Positions 1 through 7,478 are shown, counted from the stretch's first letter. The stretch is DNA of 12,955 nucleotides from Ferruginibacter sp. (GCA_025357775.1 JANXOQ010000426.1:1-12955), one strand, 5' to 3'. Numbers and translations are program-made. Notes: generated by a model not told the origin, from the sequence alone.

Positions 1-122
1 GAACAAAGATTTTCTGCTGAGTATAGCCCGCCTAGGCAGTAGTAGCTCTTGCACAATACAAACTTTAAAAGTAGTACATACTTCCGTGCAAGACTACTAC
101 AGAAAGGCGGAAACTAATGTTC
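1..122 (+). ncRNA. Candidate structured RNA, 5' end outside the window
   Basis: No protein is recognised here, but the DNA folds into nested helices. Positions 39-45 plus 47-54 pair perfectly with 86-100 (15 bp, one bulged C at 46). CCGCCT at 28-33 pairs with AGGCGG at 105-110, and GAACA at 1-5 pairs with TGTTC at 118-122. The apical loop holds a further 5-bp hairpin (69-73 with 79-83). Several independent helices of mixed composition stacked in order are hard to get by chance in AT-rich DNA. A 9-nt direct repeat AGACATAAG (155-163, 176-184) lies before the terminator. I chose the plus strand because the terminator at 185-222 has its longer T run on that strand. A long interrupted hairpin would suit a 6S-like regulatory RNA, but I cannot match a consensus. 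A competing reading is a protein C-terminus, since one frame is open from 2 to the TGA at 128-130. Confidence 0.45.
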
Positions 123-184
123 ATAAATGATATGAAACCCATGCTCCTAAAAACAGACATAAGATGTAAGATTTTAGACATAAG

Positions 185-222
185 AAAATCCCGATTATCA
201 TTACAATAATCGGGATTTTTTT
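185..222. terminator. Bidirectional intrinsic terminator
   Basis: A 14-bp perfect stem (185-198 with 206-219) with a 7-nt loop and a CCCG core is followed by a T run on the plus strand. On the minus strand it is followed by TTTTC. It lies 18 nt past the typA stop codon, so it can end typA transcription, and it can also end whatever is transcribed rightward from the left edge. Confidence 0.85.
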
Positions 223-239
223 AAAATATTAAAATTAGC

Positions 240-2051
240 TTACGCCAACTCTGCGTTCATACTTTTGCTTACACGCTTGCGTGCATCTTCGTCTAAAATA
301 GTTTTGCGAAGGCGAATACTTTTTGGTGTTACTTCTATACACTCATCGCCTTGTATATACTCCATACATTCTTCTAAACTCATTTGAATTTTTGGAGCAG
401 CCTTGCTTGCATCATCAGTACCACTTGCACGATGGTTTGTAAGCTTTTTAGCCTCTGTAGCATTTACTACAAGGTCGCCTGGCTTAATGTGCTCGGCAAT
501 AATTTGACCTACGTATACTTCTTCGCCTGGGTCTACAAAAAAGCGCCCACGGTCTTGTAATTTATCTACTGAATAACCTGTTGTACGCTCGGTAGTTTTG
601 CTAAGTAATACCCCATTATTACGACCTGGTATTGGGCCTTTCCATGGTTTGTATTCTGTAAAACGATGCGCCATTACAGCCTCTCCGGCTGTACCTGTAA
701 GCATTGTACTACGCAAGCCTATCAACCCACGAGATGGAATATCAAACTCTAAATGTTGCATGGTGCCTTTGGTTTCCATAATCAACATTTCGCCTTTGCG
801 CTGTGTTACAAGGTCTATTACTTTACCACTATAATCAGCAGGTACATCTACTACCAAGTTCTCGTATGGCTCATTTTTGGCTCCATCTATTTGTTTTATT
901 AATACTTGGGGCTGACCTACCGTAAGTTCAAAACCTTCTCTACGCATGGTTTCTATTAAGATACCTAGGTGAAGAATACCTCTACCAAACACCAAGAAAC
1001 TATCTGCACCGTCAGTATCTTCTACACGCAATGCAAGGTTTTTTTCTGTTTCCTTCATCAATCTATCTCTCAAATGGCGACTTGTTACAAACTTACCTTC
1101 TTTACCAAAAAATGGTGAGTTATTAATGCTGAACAACATACTCATTGTAGGTTCATCCACACTAATTAATGGCAATGCTTCTGGGTTTTCTGCATCTGCA
1201 ATGGTATCGCCAATGTTAAACTCTTCTAAGCCTACTACTGCACAAATATCGCCTGCTACTACCTCAGTTACTTTCTTTTTGCCCATACCTTCAAAAACGT
1301 ACAGCTCTTTTATTTTCATTTTTTTGATGCTACCATCTGCTTGCATCAATGCTATTTGCTGACTTTCTTTTACTACACCTCTTGCTACTTTACCTACTGC
1401 TATACGACCAAGAAAAGATGAATAGTCCAAAGAGGTTATCTGCATTTGCAAATACCCCTCGTTTACTTTTGGTGCTGGTACATATTTAATAACACCATCC
1501 AATAAAGGGAATATATTATCAATTTGAGTTAATGAATCATTGAACCAACCGTTTTTGCCTGAACCATAAAATGTAGGGAAATCCAATTGCTCTTCTGTAG
1601 CATCTAGGTTAAAGAATAATTCGAAAACTGCATCGTGTACTTCATCTGGACGGCAATTTTCTTTGTCTACTTTATTAATAACTACAATTGGCTTTAAACC
1701 CAACGCTAGTGCTTTTTGCAATACAAAACGTGTTTGTGGCATTGGTCCTTCAAACGCATCTACCAATAAAACTACACCATCTGCCATTTTTAATACACGC
1801 TCTACTTCACCACCAAAGTCACTATGGCCTGGGGTATCTATCACATTTATTTTATGGTCTGCATATACTACCGCAGCATTTTTACTAAAAATAGTAATGC
1901 CACGCTCTCTTTCAAGGTCGTTGCTATCCATTATTAAATCTCCTGTATCTTGGTTGTCTCTAAATACTTTTGTGGAATGTAAAATTTTGTCGACCAAGGT
2001 AGTTTTTCCATGATCTACGTGGGCAATAATTGCGATGTTACGAATATTCAT
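240..2051 (-). CDS. typA: Ribosome-associated translational GTPase TypA/BipA
   Basis: This encodes a 603-residue GTPase of the elongation-factor superfamily that binds the ribosome and supports 50S assembly and growth under stress or cold. The GTPase motifs are intact: P-loop AHVDHGKT (10-17), switch I RERGITIF (48-55), DTPGH (72-76) and NKVDK (126-130), followed by EF-G-like beta-barrel and alpha/beta domains and the TypA C-terminal region. Length is normal for the family. The ATG at 2051 is the natural start, since MNIRNIAIIAHVDHGKT is the family's usual N-terminus. The gene stands alone, with its own promoter at 2101-2130 and a terminator just past the stop, so it is probably monocistronic. 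EF-G and LepA also carry the P-loop, but length and domain pattern favour TypA. The substrate and ribosomal role are family knowledge. Confidence 0.97.
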   Translation of the reverse strand: MNIRNIAIIAHVDHGKTTLVDKILHSTKVFRDNQDTGDLIMDSNDLERERGITIFSKNAAVVYADHKINVIDTPGHSDFGGEVERVLKMADGVVLLVDAFEGPMPQTRFVLQKALALGLKPIVVINKVDKENCRPDEVHDAVFELFFNLDATEEQLDFPTFYGSGKNGWFNDSLTQIDNIFPLLDGVIKYVPAPKVNEGYLQMQITSLDYSSFLGRIAVGKVARGVVKESQQIALMQADGSIKKMKIKELYVFEGMGKKKVTEVVAGDICAVVGLEEFNIGDTIADAENPEALPLISVDEPTMSMLFSINNSPFFGKEGKFVTSRHLRDRLMKETEKNLALRVEDTDGADSFLVFGRGILHLGILIETMRREGFELTVGQPQVLIKQIDGAKNEPYENLVVDVPADYSGKVIDLVTQRKGEMLIMETKGTMQHLEFDIPSRGLIGLRSTMLTGTAGEAVMAHRFTEYKPWKGPIPGRNNGVLLSKTTERTTGYSVDKLQDRGRFFVDPGEEVYVGQIIAEHIKPGDLVVNATEAKKLTNHRASGTDDASKAAPKIQMSLEECMEYIQGDECIEVTPKSIRLRKTILDEDARKRVSKSMNAELA

Positions 2052-2100
2052 TTGTACTTTATTAGTGCTATAAATTACCTATAGCTTGTTTTTAAGGCTG

Positions 2101-2130
2101 CAAAAGTACGGCTTTATTGTGGGATAGCAA
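2101..2130 (-). promoter_or_regulatory. Bacteroidota-type promoter of typA
   Basis: Read on the minus strand, the sequence is TTG (2128-2130), 19 nt, then TACTTTTG (2101-2108). This matches the phylum's sigma-factor consensus TTG-N19-TAnnTTTG exactly. The expected transcript start leaves a leader of roughly 40-45 nt before the typA ATG. No Shine-Dalgarno-like sequence is seen before the ATG. Confidence 0.8.
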
Positions 2131-2141
2131 GGGAGAGAAGG

Positions 2142-2173
2142 AATTGTTGAATTGTTAAATTGTTAAATAGTTG
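2142..2173. repeat. Four tandem 8-bp units
   Basis: AATTGTTG, AATTGTTA, AATTGTTA and AATAGTTG run head to tail just upstream of the typA -33 element. The array is short and slightly degenerate. Similar low-complexity arrays occur between genes in AT-rich Bacteroidota, and no function can be inferred. Confidence 0.6.
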
Positions 2174-2532
2174 TTTTTGAGTAATATATATGTGAGTATG
2201 CCGTTTGAAGAGTATATGAAATAGTTATTTTTGCTACAATCATTAACTGTTGCATTAAAAATAAAAGGGAGGAAAATTACAGCTCAGATATTTTTTCTTT
2301 TTAAAAACCTGATTGAGCTTCTTAAAAGCTAAAGTAAATCGGAATTTGTAGCCATAATGTGAAGGCATAAGGTAGGTAAAACTTATATTATGGTCAATAC
2401 CTTTGCATATAATATTTGTTTTGAAATGTCGGGGATGCAAAAAGGTAATGCCAAGGTGCAGTTAAAAAATTTTAAATAAAAATTATCTGTGTACAACAAA
2501 AAAAATAACCTTAGCAAAAAAATAGGGGGAAA
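2174..2532. other. Intergenic stretch, nothing recognised
   Basis: This is about 360 bases of AT-rich sequence. A minus-strand open frame of 61 codons (2255-2440) is the only length of note. Its product is basic, low in complexity and resembles nothing I know. A plus-strand TACCTTTG at 2398-2405 looks like a -7 element but has no TTG at the proper spacing. It could be further debris of the decayed gene that follows. Confidence 0.4.
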
Positions 2533-2790
2533 GCATTTTTTCAATTGCAAGAAATTTTAGATTTGCTTAACAAAGAAAAGATACAAGTTGTTGTTAGATG
2601 AACTGCCTTGGATGGCTGTGGCAAAATCTATATTTTTTCAATACCTAGCTCATTTTTGGAACGACTATTTGTCTAAATGAAAATATTTTTTACAAGCTAT
2701 ATGTGGCTCTGCAAGCTTATGGATGGCAATAATATAAATATGAATATACTAGGAAATGATGGTAAATCTTTAGTTTACTTTTCTGATATT
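2533..2790 (+). pseudogene. Relic of an AAA-type ATPase (ATPase_2/DUF234-like family)
   Basis: Conceptual translation recovers an internal slice of the archaeal-ATPase-like AAA family, broken in several places. Frame one (2533-2595) reads AFFQLQEILDLLNKEKIQVV and ends at a TGA (2599). Frame two (2588-2677) reads LLLDELPWMAVAKS (Walker B with the family's DELPW signature), then the matching QYLAHFWNDYL block. After an in-frame TGA (2678) the same frame continues with FLQAICGSASLWM (2687-2725), matching the family's sensor-like ..CGSATSW.. block. It then meets a TAA (2735). Weak similarity may go on in the third frame near ILGNDGKSL (2746-2772). The P-loop and both ends are missing. With two frameshifts and several stops it cannot encode a working protein. 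The family assignment rests on recalled motifs, and the order and spacing of three motif blocks make it convincing. Confidence 0.75.
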
Positions 2791-2828
2791 TGAAAATAAA
2801 TTATTTTTTGATTTGTACCTTTACTTGT

Positions 2829-3263
2829 ATGAACGAAATATCTATCAACACACCTGCACTTCTTTTTCCTGCCATTAGTTTATTAATGCTAGCTTACACA
2901 AATCGATTTTTTGCAATAGCAACGAGAGTGAGAACTTTGCATGAAGAAAACAATAGAGGTAGCAACAAAGAAATTATTTTTTTGCAGATAAAAAACCTTC
3001 GCCGAAGACTAAATATGATACGCAATATGCAAGCGCTGGGTGTCGGCAGTTTTCTTTGTTGCATAATTAGTATGTATTTTATTTTTAGAGGCAATATGAA
3101 TGTAGCTCATGTATTATTTGTACTAAGTATTCTTGCACTTATAGCTTCGCTATTAATTTCTCTTGCAGAAATATTTATAAGTACAAGGGCACTTGAGCTT
3201 GACCTTAGCGATATAGAAGGTTTGGATAAAAGTAGTATGTTGAATATTTTTAAAAGAGATTAA
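2829..3263 (+). CDS. DUF2721-family small integral membrane protein
   Basis: From the ATG at 2829 this encodes 144 residues. The first helix covers about residues 6-25 (TPALLFPAISLLMLAYTNRF). A charged stretch follows, including the family-typical IKNLRRRLNMIRNMQALG near residues 60-80. Two more membrane segments lie at about 80-100 and 105-130, with a short charged tail. This pattern matches DUF2721 proteins; no biochemical function is known for the family. An upstream TTG at 2790 would add 13 residues, but those are hydrophobic and unconserved-looking, and the ATG gives the usual start. The frame is intact although decayed genes lie on both sides, which suggests it is still under selection. 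TACCTTTA (2816-2823) resembles a -7 box, but it would give an almost leaderless transcript. Confidence 0.85.
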   Translation: MNEISINTPALLFPAISLLMLAYTNRFFAIATRVRTLHEENNRGSNKEIIFLQIKNLRRRLNMIRNMQALGVGSFLCCIISMYFIFRGNMNVAHVLFVLSILALIASLLISLAEIFISTRALELDLSDIEGLDKSSMLNIFKRD

Positions 3264-3304
3264 CACAAACATTTAAAAAATATTAAAATAATTACAGAGT
3301 AAAA

Positions 3305-3469
3305 AACTTTTATGCTAGCAAGCTTTAAAGTATTACTGGTACACTGGGTGCAAAAAGAAACGGACTTACTTTATTTATGTTAATAGAATTATTAGCAAAA
3401 GCAGATGAAAGCATGTCTATTAAAAGTGATGTTGGAAAAGGGACTGGGTTTATTATTTTGTTGGGATAA
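3305..3469 (+). pseudogene. Relic of a sensor histidine kinase C-terminus (HATPase_c)
   Basis: One frame carries the end of a histidine-kinase ATP-binding domain. NFYASKL (3305-3325, like the F-box FxPFxxSK) is followed by an in-frame TAA (3326). Next come TGTLGAKRNGLTLFMLIELL (3335-3394) and KADESMSIKSDVGKGTGF (3398-3451), then IILLG and a TAA at 3467. The expected G2 box GxGLGL has become NGLTL, and the typical GGxIxVxSxxGKGTxFxxxL ending is clear. No H-box, N-box or sensor region is found upstream, because the intact DUF2721 gene occupies that space. I read it as the 3' stump of a deleted kinase gene. An ORF from the ATG at 3377 would give only 30 residues. Confidence 0.7.
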
Positions 3470-3500
3470 ATTATTGCCTAAAACAACGAATTTATTTCTG

Positions 3501-3508
3501 CATCTTTG
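3501..3508 (+). promoter_or_regulatory. Candidate -7 element for the epimerase gene
   Basis: CATCTTTG differs from the Bacteroidota consensus TAnnTTTG at one base and lies 23 nt before the ATG at 3532. The nearest upstream TTG (3474-3476) is 24 nt away, longer than the usual 19, so this is only a weak call. Confidence 0.35.
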
Positions 3509-3531
3509 TTGCCAAAATTGTGTTTCGCAAA

Positions 3532-4560
3532 ATGATAACAGTCTCTTACAAAAAAATAAATCTTCCTTTTAAATATCCTTTTACAATTTCTAAAGGCACA
3601 AAAACACATCAACCATCTTTGATTGTTAGTCTCGAATATTTTGGATATTTAGGATATGGTGAAGCCCCAGCTATAACTTACTATGATATTACGGTAGAAA
3701 AAATGATTGAAGATTTAGAAGCAAAAAAACAATTTGTAGAAAAATTTTCATTAAGCGAACCAGAGCGTTATTGGCATTACTTACATCATTTATTTCCAAA
3801 TAATCCATTTTTAGTTTGTGCATTGGATATGGCTGCGTGGGATTTGTATGGAAAAATGAAGCGCAAACCATTATATGAATTGTGGGGATTAAATATTGCA
3901 GATGCACCTATAACAGATTATACGATTGGCATAGATACCACCGAAATGATGGTTAAAAAAATGACTGAAAAACCTTGGCCCTTATACAAAATAAAAGTTG
4001 GTTTTGATGGAGATATTGAAATGCTACAAACCTTAAGAAAACATACTGATGTGCCTTTTTGTGTAGATGCAAATGCTGGATGGACATTGGAACAAGCCTT
4101 AGAAAAAATACCATTACTAAAAAATGAAGGAGTAATTTTTGTGGAACAACCTTTAGCAAAAGATGATTGGGCAGGTATGAAAATATTATTTCAAAAATCT
4201 ACCTTGCCGTTGTATGCAGATGAAGCTTGTGTAAAAGAAGATGATGTAGAAAAATGTGCCAATCATTTTCATGGGATAAATATTAAACTTACAAAATGTA
4301 GTGGTATTACCCCTGCAAGAAGAATGATTACAAAAGCAAGAGAATTAAAATTAGAAGTAATGGTAGGCTGTATGAATGAAAGCACAGTAGGCTCAGCCGC
4401 TATTGCGCATTTAGCTCCATTGTTAGATTATGTAGATATGGATGGCCCACTTTTGTTATCTGAAGATATTTCCACGGGAGTTGTATATGATAATGGAAAA
4501 ATTATTTATAACGAAAAAAATGGATTGGGAATTGAAGTATATGAATGGTTATTTAGTTGA
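3532..4560 (+). CDS. Dipeptide epimerase (L-Ala-D/L-Glu epimerase type, enolase superfamily)
   Basis: From the ATG at 3532 this encodes 342 residues (a GTG at 3520 would add four). It belongs to the muconate-lactonizing subgroup of the enolase superfamily. An N-terminal capping domain (about 1-115) precedes a TIM barrel with KIK at 153-155 (one catalytic base), Mg2+ ligands D179 (VDAN), E205 (VEQP) and D230 (ADE), and the opposite-face lysine in IKLTK (K252/K255). MVGCMNESTVG (277-287) and the D302-M-D304 motif are typical of enzymes acting on L-Ala-D/L-Glu. Known family role: epimerising murein-derived dipeptides in the cytoplasm so that they can be degraded. Exact substrate preference (Ala-Glu or another dipeptide) cannot be read with certainty. 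A phosphatase gene follows 48 nt downstream and may be cotranscribed. Confidence 0.9.
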   Translation: MITVSYKKINLPFKYPFTISKGTKTHQPSLIVSLEYFGYLGYGEAPAITYYDITVEKMIEDLEAKKQFVEKFSLSEPERYWHYLHHLFPNNPFLVCALDMAAWDLYGKMKRKPLYELWGLNIADAPITDYTIGIDTTEMMVKKMTEKPWPLYKIKVGFDGDIEMLQTLRKHTDVPFCVDANAGWTLEQALEKIPLLKNEGVIFVEQPLAKDDWAGMKILFQKSTLPLYADEACVKEDDVEKCANHFHGINIKLTKCSGITPARRMITKARELKLEVMVGCMNESTVGSAAIAHLAPLLDYVDMDGPLLLSEDISTGVVYDNGKIIYNEKNGLGIEVYEWLFS

Positions 4561-4592
4561 CTGATTTATTAGTTGATTGGTTTATTGGTTGA
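4557..4592. repeat. Imperfect 16-bp tandem repeat between two genes
   Basis: TTGACTGATTTATTAG (4557-4572) is followed by TTGATTGGTTTATTGG (4573-4588) and a further TTGA. The first copy overlaps the epimerase stop codon (TGA, 4558-4560), so the repeat fills much of the gap before the next gene. It is probably slippage-derived spacer. Confidence 0.6.
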
Positions 4593-4608
4593 ATTAAAAA
4601 TTTGAAAA

Positions 4609-5175
4609 ATGCAGAAATATTTATTTATAGATAGAGATGGAACATTAATAGAAAGCCCAGCATCTGGCGGGCAAATTGATAGTTTTGACAAATTACATTT
4701 TTACCCAAATGTAATAACTTGGCTTAGCAGAATAGCTAGCGAATTAGAATATATATTGGTAATGGTAACAAATCAAAATGGATTGGGCACACCCATGTTT
4801 ACACAAGAAATGTTTTTGCCTACACAAAATTTTATGCTCAATGTTTTTAAAACCGAGGGTATAATTTTTAAAGAAATAATTATTGATAACTCCTTTCCAG
4901 AAGACAACTCACCCCTACGAAAGCCACGCACTGGTCGTATGCTAGCTTACATAAATAATGATGCGATAGATATGAAACACTCTTTTGTAATTGGTGATAG
5001 AATTACTGATATGCAGTTTGCCAAAAACCTTGGTTGCAAAGGCATATTTTTAAACTCCGAAAACCTGCGTGGGCAAAAAGAATTAACTGATACTATTGAA
5101 GAGCTAAAAACCAATTGGACAGCACTGGCTAGTACAAGTTGGAAAGATGTGTATGAGTTTTTGAAAGTGCAGTAA
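4609..5175 (+). CDS. Stand-alone histidinol-phosphatase-like HAD phosphatase (HisB N-domain type)
   Basis: This encodes a 188-residue HAD-superfamily phosphatase that closely follows the N-terminal half of bifunctional HisB. Motif I is FIDRDGTL (nucleophile D8, acid D10). Motif II is VTNQNGLGT (T54). RKPRTG carries the motif III lysine (K105), and VIGDRITD carries D130 and D134. HisB-specific context includes IDSFDKLHFYP and the final WKDVYEFL. All catalytic residues are present, so histidinol-phosphate hydrolysis, the penultimate step of histidine synthesis, is plausible. The imidazoleglycerol-phosphate dehydratase half usual in Bacteroidota HisB is absent, because a stop follows the phosphatase. 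The zinc-loop cysteines of the E. coli enzyme are missing (NSFPEDNSPLRKP). TNQNG replaces the common TNQDG. No other his gene lies nearby, and the neighbour is a dipeptide epimerase, so a paralogue with another phosphomonoester substrate is possible. Confidence 0.82.
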   Translation: MQKYLFIDRDGTLIESPASGGQIDSFDKLHFYPNVITWLSRIASELEYILVMVTNQNGLGTPMFTQEMFLPTQNFMLNVFKTEGIIFKEIIIDNSFPEDNSPLRKPRTGRMLAYINNDAIDMKHSFVIGDRITDMQFAKNLGCKGIFLNSENLRGQKELTDTIEELKTNWTALASTSWKDVYEFLKVQ

Positions 5176-5189
5176 GGTTTCATGCAAAG

Positions 5190-5261
5190 ATGTAAAGGGT
5201 AAATACAAAAAGGGCACAAAAATATTTTTTGCGCCCTTTGCTTATCATCAATACTTTACAT
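5190..5261. terminator. Nested hairpin between convergent genes, likely bidirectional terminator
   Basis: The inner stem AAAGGGC (5209-5215) pairs with GCCCTTT (5233-5239). Past one A/C mismatch it continues as CAAAAA against TTTTTG with a 3-nt loop. An outer stem ATGTAAAG (5190-5197) pairs with CTTTACAT (5254-5261). On the minus strand the inner stem is followed by TTTTTGTATTT, a fair terminator for the metallopeptidase gene. The T run on the plus strand is weaker. Confidence 0.65.
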
Positions 5262-5267
5262 GAAAGC

Positions 5268-7286
5268 TTACCAAATTTTCACCCTCAAACTTTCGTCCCT
5301 ATACATTTTATCACCTTTTTTTATACCAAAGGCTTCGTAAAATTCTGGGATATTTACAAAAGGACCGTTTACCCTTTCTTTTGCAGGGGCATGTACATCA
5401 GTCATTATTCTGTTGGCTAATGTTTCTTTTCTTGTTGCGTACATCCATCCTAATGCATAGCCTAAAAAGTAGCGTTGCATTTGTGTAAACCCTGCAATAT
5501 TTTTATTTTGTTTGTACGCATCTGTTTTTTTAAAGGCATCTATTCCTAGCAAAATACCTCCAAGGTCAGCAATATTTTCGCCTTGTGTAGCATCGCCATT
5601 TACATGCAAAGTATCCACGGGTACAAATTCGTTAAATTGGTTTATAATCATTTTTGCTCGGGCACTAAATTCTTCGCCATCTTTTGCACTCCACCAATCT
5701 GTAAGGTTACCTTTGGCATCGTACTGGCGACCTTGGTCATCAAAGCCATGTGTAATTTCGTGCCCTATTGTAGATGCAGCAGCGTAGCCATATACAAGTG
5801 CATCATCAAGCGCTGCATCTTTAAAACCGGGTACTGCAAAAATACCAGCAGGTAATACAATCTCATTATTACTTGGGTTGTAATATGCATTGTATGTTTG
5901 AGGTGTCATGCCCCATTCAGTTCTGTCTACTGGTTTACCAAGTTTGTTGGTTTCATAATTGTGCCACCAAGCCGCTGCGGTTTGTACATTTATTACCCAT
6001 GACCCATCGTTTACTTCTAAGCTACTAAAGTCTTTCCACTTATCTGGATAGCCTACTTTTTTTGAAATACTTGCAAGCTTTTGATATGCTTTTACTTTTG
6101 TATCATCGCCCATCCACGTAAGTTTTGCAATTCTTTCTTTGTACGCATCTTTAATATTTTCGACAATACCATCGTATCTTTTTTTTGCACTTTCGTTAAA
6201 ATATTCTTTTACAAAAAGCTGCCCAAGTGCCTCGCCAATGGCATCTTCTTCAGAGTCTAACACACGCTTCCAACGTACTTGTGGCTTGCTTGCACCAGAT
6301 AATGTTTTACGATATTCAAAACGGTCATTAAATGTTTTGCTATCTAAATATGCAGCAGAGGCAAATACCAATTTTAATTTTAAATAATTTTTCCAAACTG
6401 ATATGGGTGTGTTTTTTAATTCATTGCTCAATGCTGTATAAAATTCTGGTTGACCTACAATTACAGAATCTACTTTATTAGTACCTGCAAGTTTTGTATG
6501 CAATACCCAATTGATGGATGGTGCCATGGTACTGAGTTGAGCAATACTCATTTTATTATAATTCTTATATGGGTCACGCAAGTCTGCTAGTTTTCTGCAT
6601 GCAGTAGCTAGTTTTGTTTCTAGTGCAAAAACATCGTCTACATCTTTTTGTGCATTAGCATTGCCCAGTCGTGCAAATGTTTTAAGCATATATTTTTGAT
6701 ACGCAGTTTTTACTTTTAATGTTCTTTCATCAGTATTAAAATAGTAATCTCTATTTGGCAACCCAAGGCCACCTTGCGAAAATTGTACTGCAATTACTTC
6801 ACTATTTTTATCATCTTGCCCAGTATATGCACCAAACAAACAACCTATGCCTTTGTTTTGAAAACCAGTACCTACTGCAATAATATCGTCTGCACTTGTA
6901 ATAGCATCAATCTTTTTCATATCGGTTGCAAGCGGTGTTAAACCTGCCTTTTCAATTGCCAAAGAATCCATACCACTTCTCCAATAACTACCAATTTTTT
7001 GAGTAGTGCTTCCCTTGGGTGCTTTGGTTTTTACAGCTCCCTCATTTATTTTTTTAAGTTTATCGTAAATATCATCTTGCACCAAGTTACCAATGCCCCA
7101 ACCACTTTCTGCAGCAGGTATAGCTGTGCGTTTTATCCAACCACCATTGGCATAAAGAAAAAAGTCATCACCCGGTTTTACACTTGGGTCAATGTTTGAA
7201 AGGAGAATATCTTTTTTGGTGTTTTGTTGTGCTTCTGCATTAAAAATTATATTACAGAAAGAAATGCAAATAAGTAATTTTTTCAT
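5268..7286 (-). CDS. M13-family zinc metallopeptidase (neprilysin/PepO-like), exported
   Basis: This encodes a 672-residue M13 peptidase, close to the family's usual length. A signal peptide is visible: MKK, a hydrophobic core, and a probable cut after AEA near residue 19. Next comes the family's N-terminal helical domain, opening with DPSVKPGDDFFLYANGGW. The catalytic domain holds NAYYNPSNNEIVLPAGI, the zinc motif HEITH (H509, E510, H513) and GENIADLGG with the third zinc ligand E570. It ends in RVKIW, the bacterial counterpart of the neprilysin CxxW terminus. It probably cleaves peptides in the periplasm or outside the cell. The cysteine in the signal region does not form a convincing lipobox. 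The gene is convergent with the phosphatase gene and shares its hairpin. A -7-like CAAAAATA (7376-7383, TATTTTTG on the minus strand) lies about 90 nt upstream without a proper -33 partner. Confidence 0.95.
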   Translation of the reverse strand: MKKLLICISFCNIIFNAEAQQNTKKDILLSNIDPSVKPGDDFFLYANGGWIKRTAIPAAESGWGIGNLVQDDIYDKLKKINEGAVKTKAPKGSTTQKIGSYWRSGMDSLAIEKAGLTPLATDMKKIDAITSADDIIAVGTGFQNKGIGCLFGAYTGQDDKNSEVIAVQFSQGGLGLPNRDYYFNTDERTLKVKTAYQKYMLKTFARLGNANAQKDVDDVFALETKLATACRKLADLRDPYKNYNKMSIAQLSTMAPSINWVLHTKLAGTNKVDSVIVGQPEFYTALSNELKNTPISVWKNYLKLKLVFASAAYLDSKTFNDRFEYRKTLSGASKPQVRWKRVLDSEEDAIGEALGQLFVKEYFNESAKKRYDGIVENIKDAYKERIAKLTWMGDDTKVKAYQKLASISKKVGYPDKWKDFSSLEVNDGSWVINVQTAAAWWHNYETNKLGKPVDRTEWGMTPQTYNAYYNPSNNEIVLPAGIFAVPGFKDAALDDALVYGYAAASTIGHEITHGFDDQGRQYDAKGNLTDWWSAKDGEEFSARAKMIINQFNEFVPVDTLHVNGDATQGENIADLGGILLGIDAFKKTDAYKQNKNIAGFTQMQRYFLGYALGWMYATRKETLANRIMTDVHAPAKERVNGPFVNIPEFYEAFGIKKGDKMYRDESLRVKIW

Positions 7287-7478
7287 TTTTTAAAAGTTAA
7301 AATTTATATTTTGATTTATAAATATGTTCAATTTTTCAATCCCAAAATTGGAAAAGAAAGCCATAATCTTACTATCAAAAATAAATAGAAAAAATAAGAA
7401 AATGGGTTTGTAACAACTATTGCATATTTAGGTATACTTGGCTCATAAATTTCTATTTTACTAAAATATGGGTGTAGT

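Noticed and set aside
1..222. tmRNA, RNase P RNA or SRP RNA at the left edge
   Set aside because: No T-arm with CCA end, no RNase P core motif beyond a chance ACAGAAA, and no SRP GGAA/GNAR-type apical loop.
1663..2013. Plus-strand open frame of 116 codons inside typA
   Set aside because: It is an antisense shadow of the TypA GTPase domain. Other short plus-strand frames in typA (598-834, 1126-1362) are the same kind of artefact.
2255..2440. Minus-strand open frame of 61 codons
   Set aside because: No known family, basic low-complexity product, no promoter with both elements and no neighbour on that strand to explain it. It is kept only as a remark in the intergenic entry.
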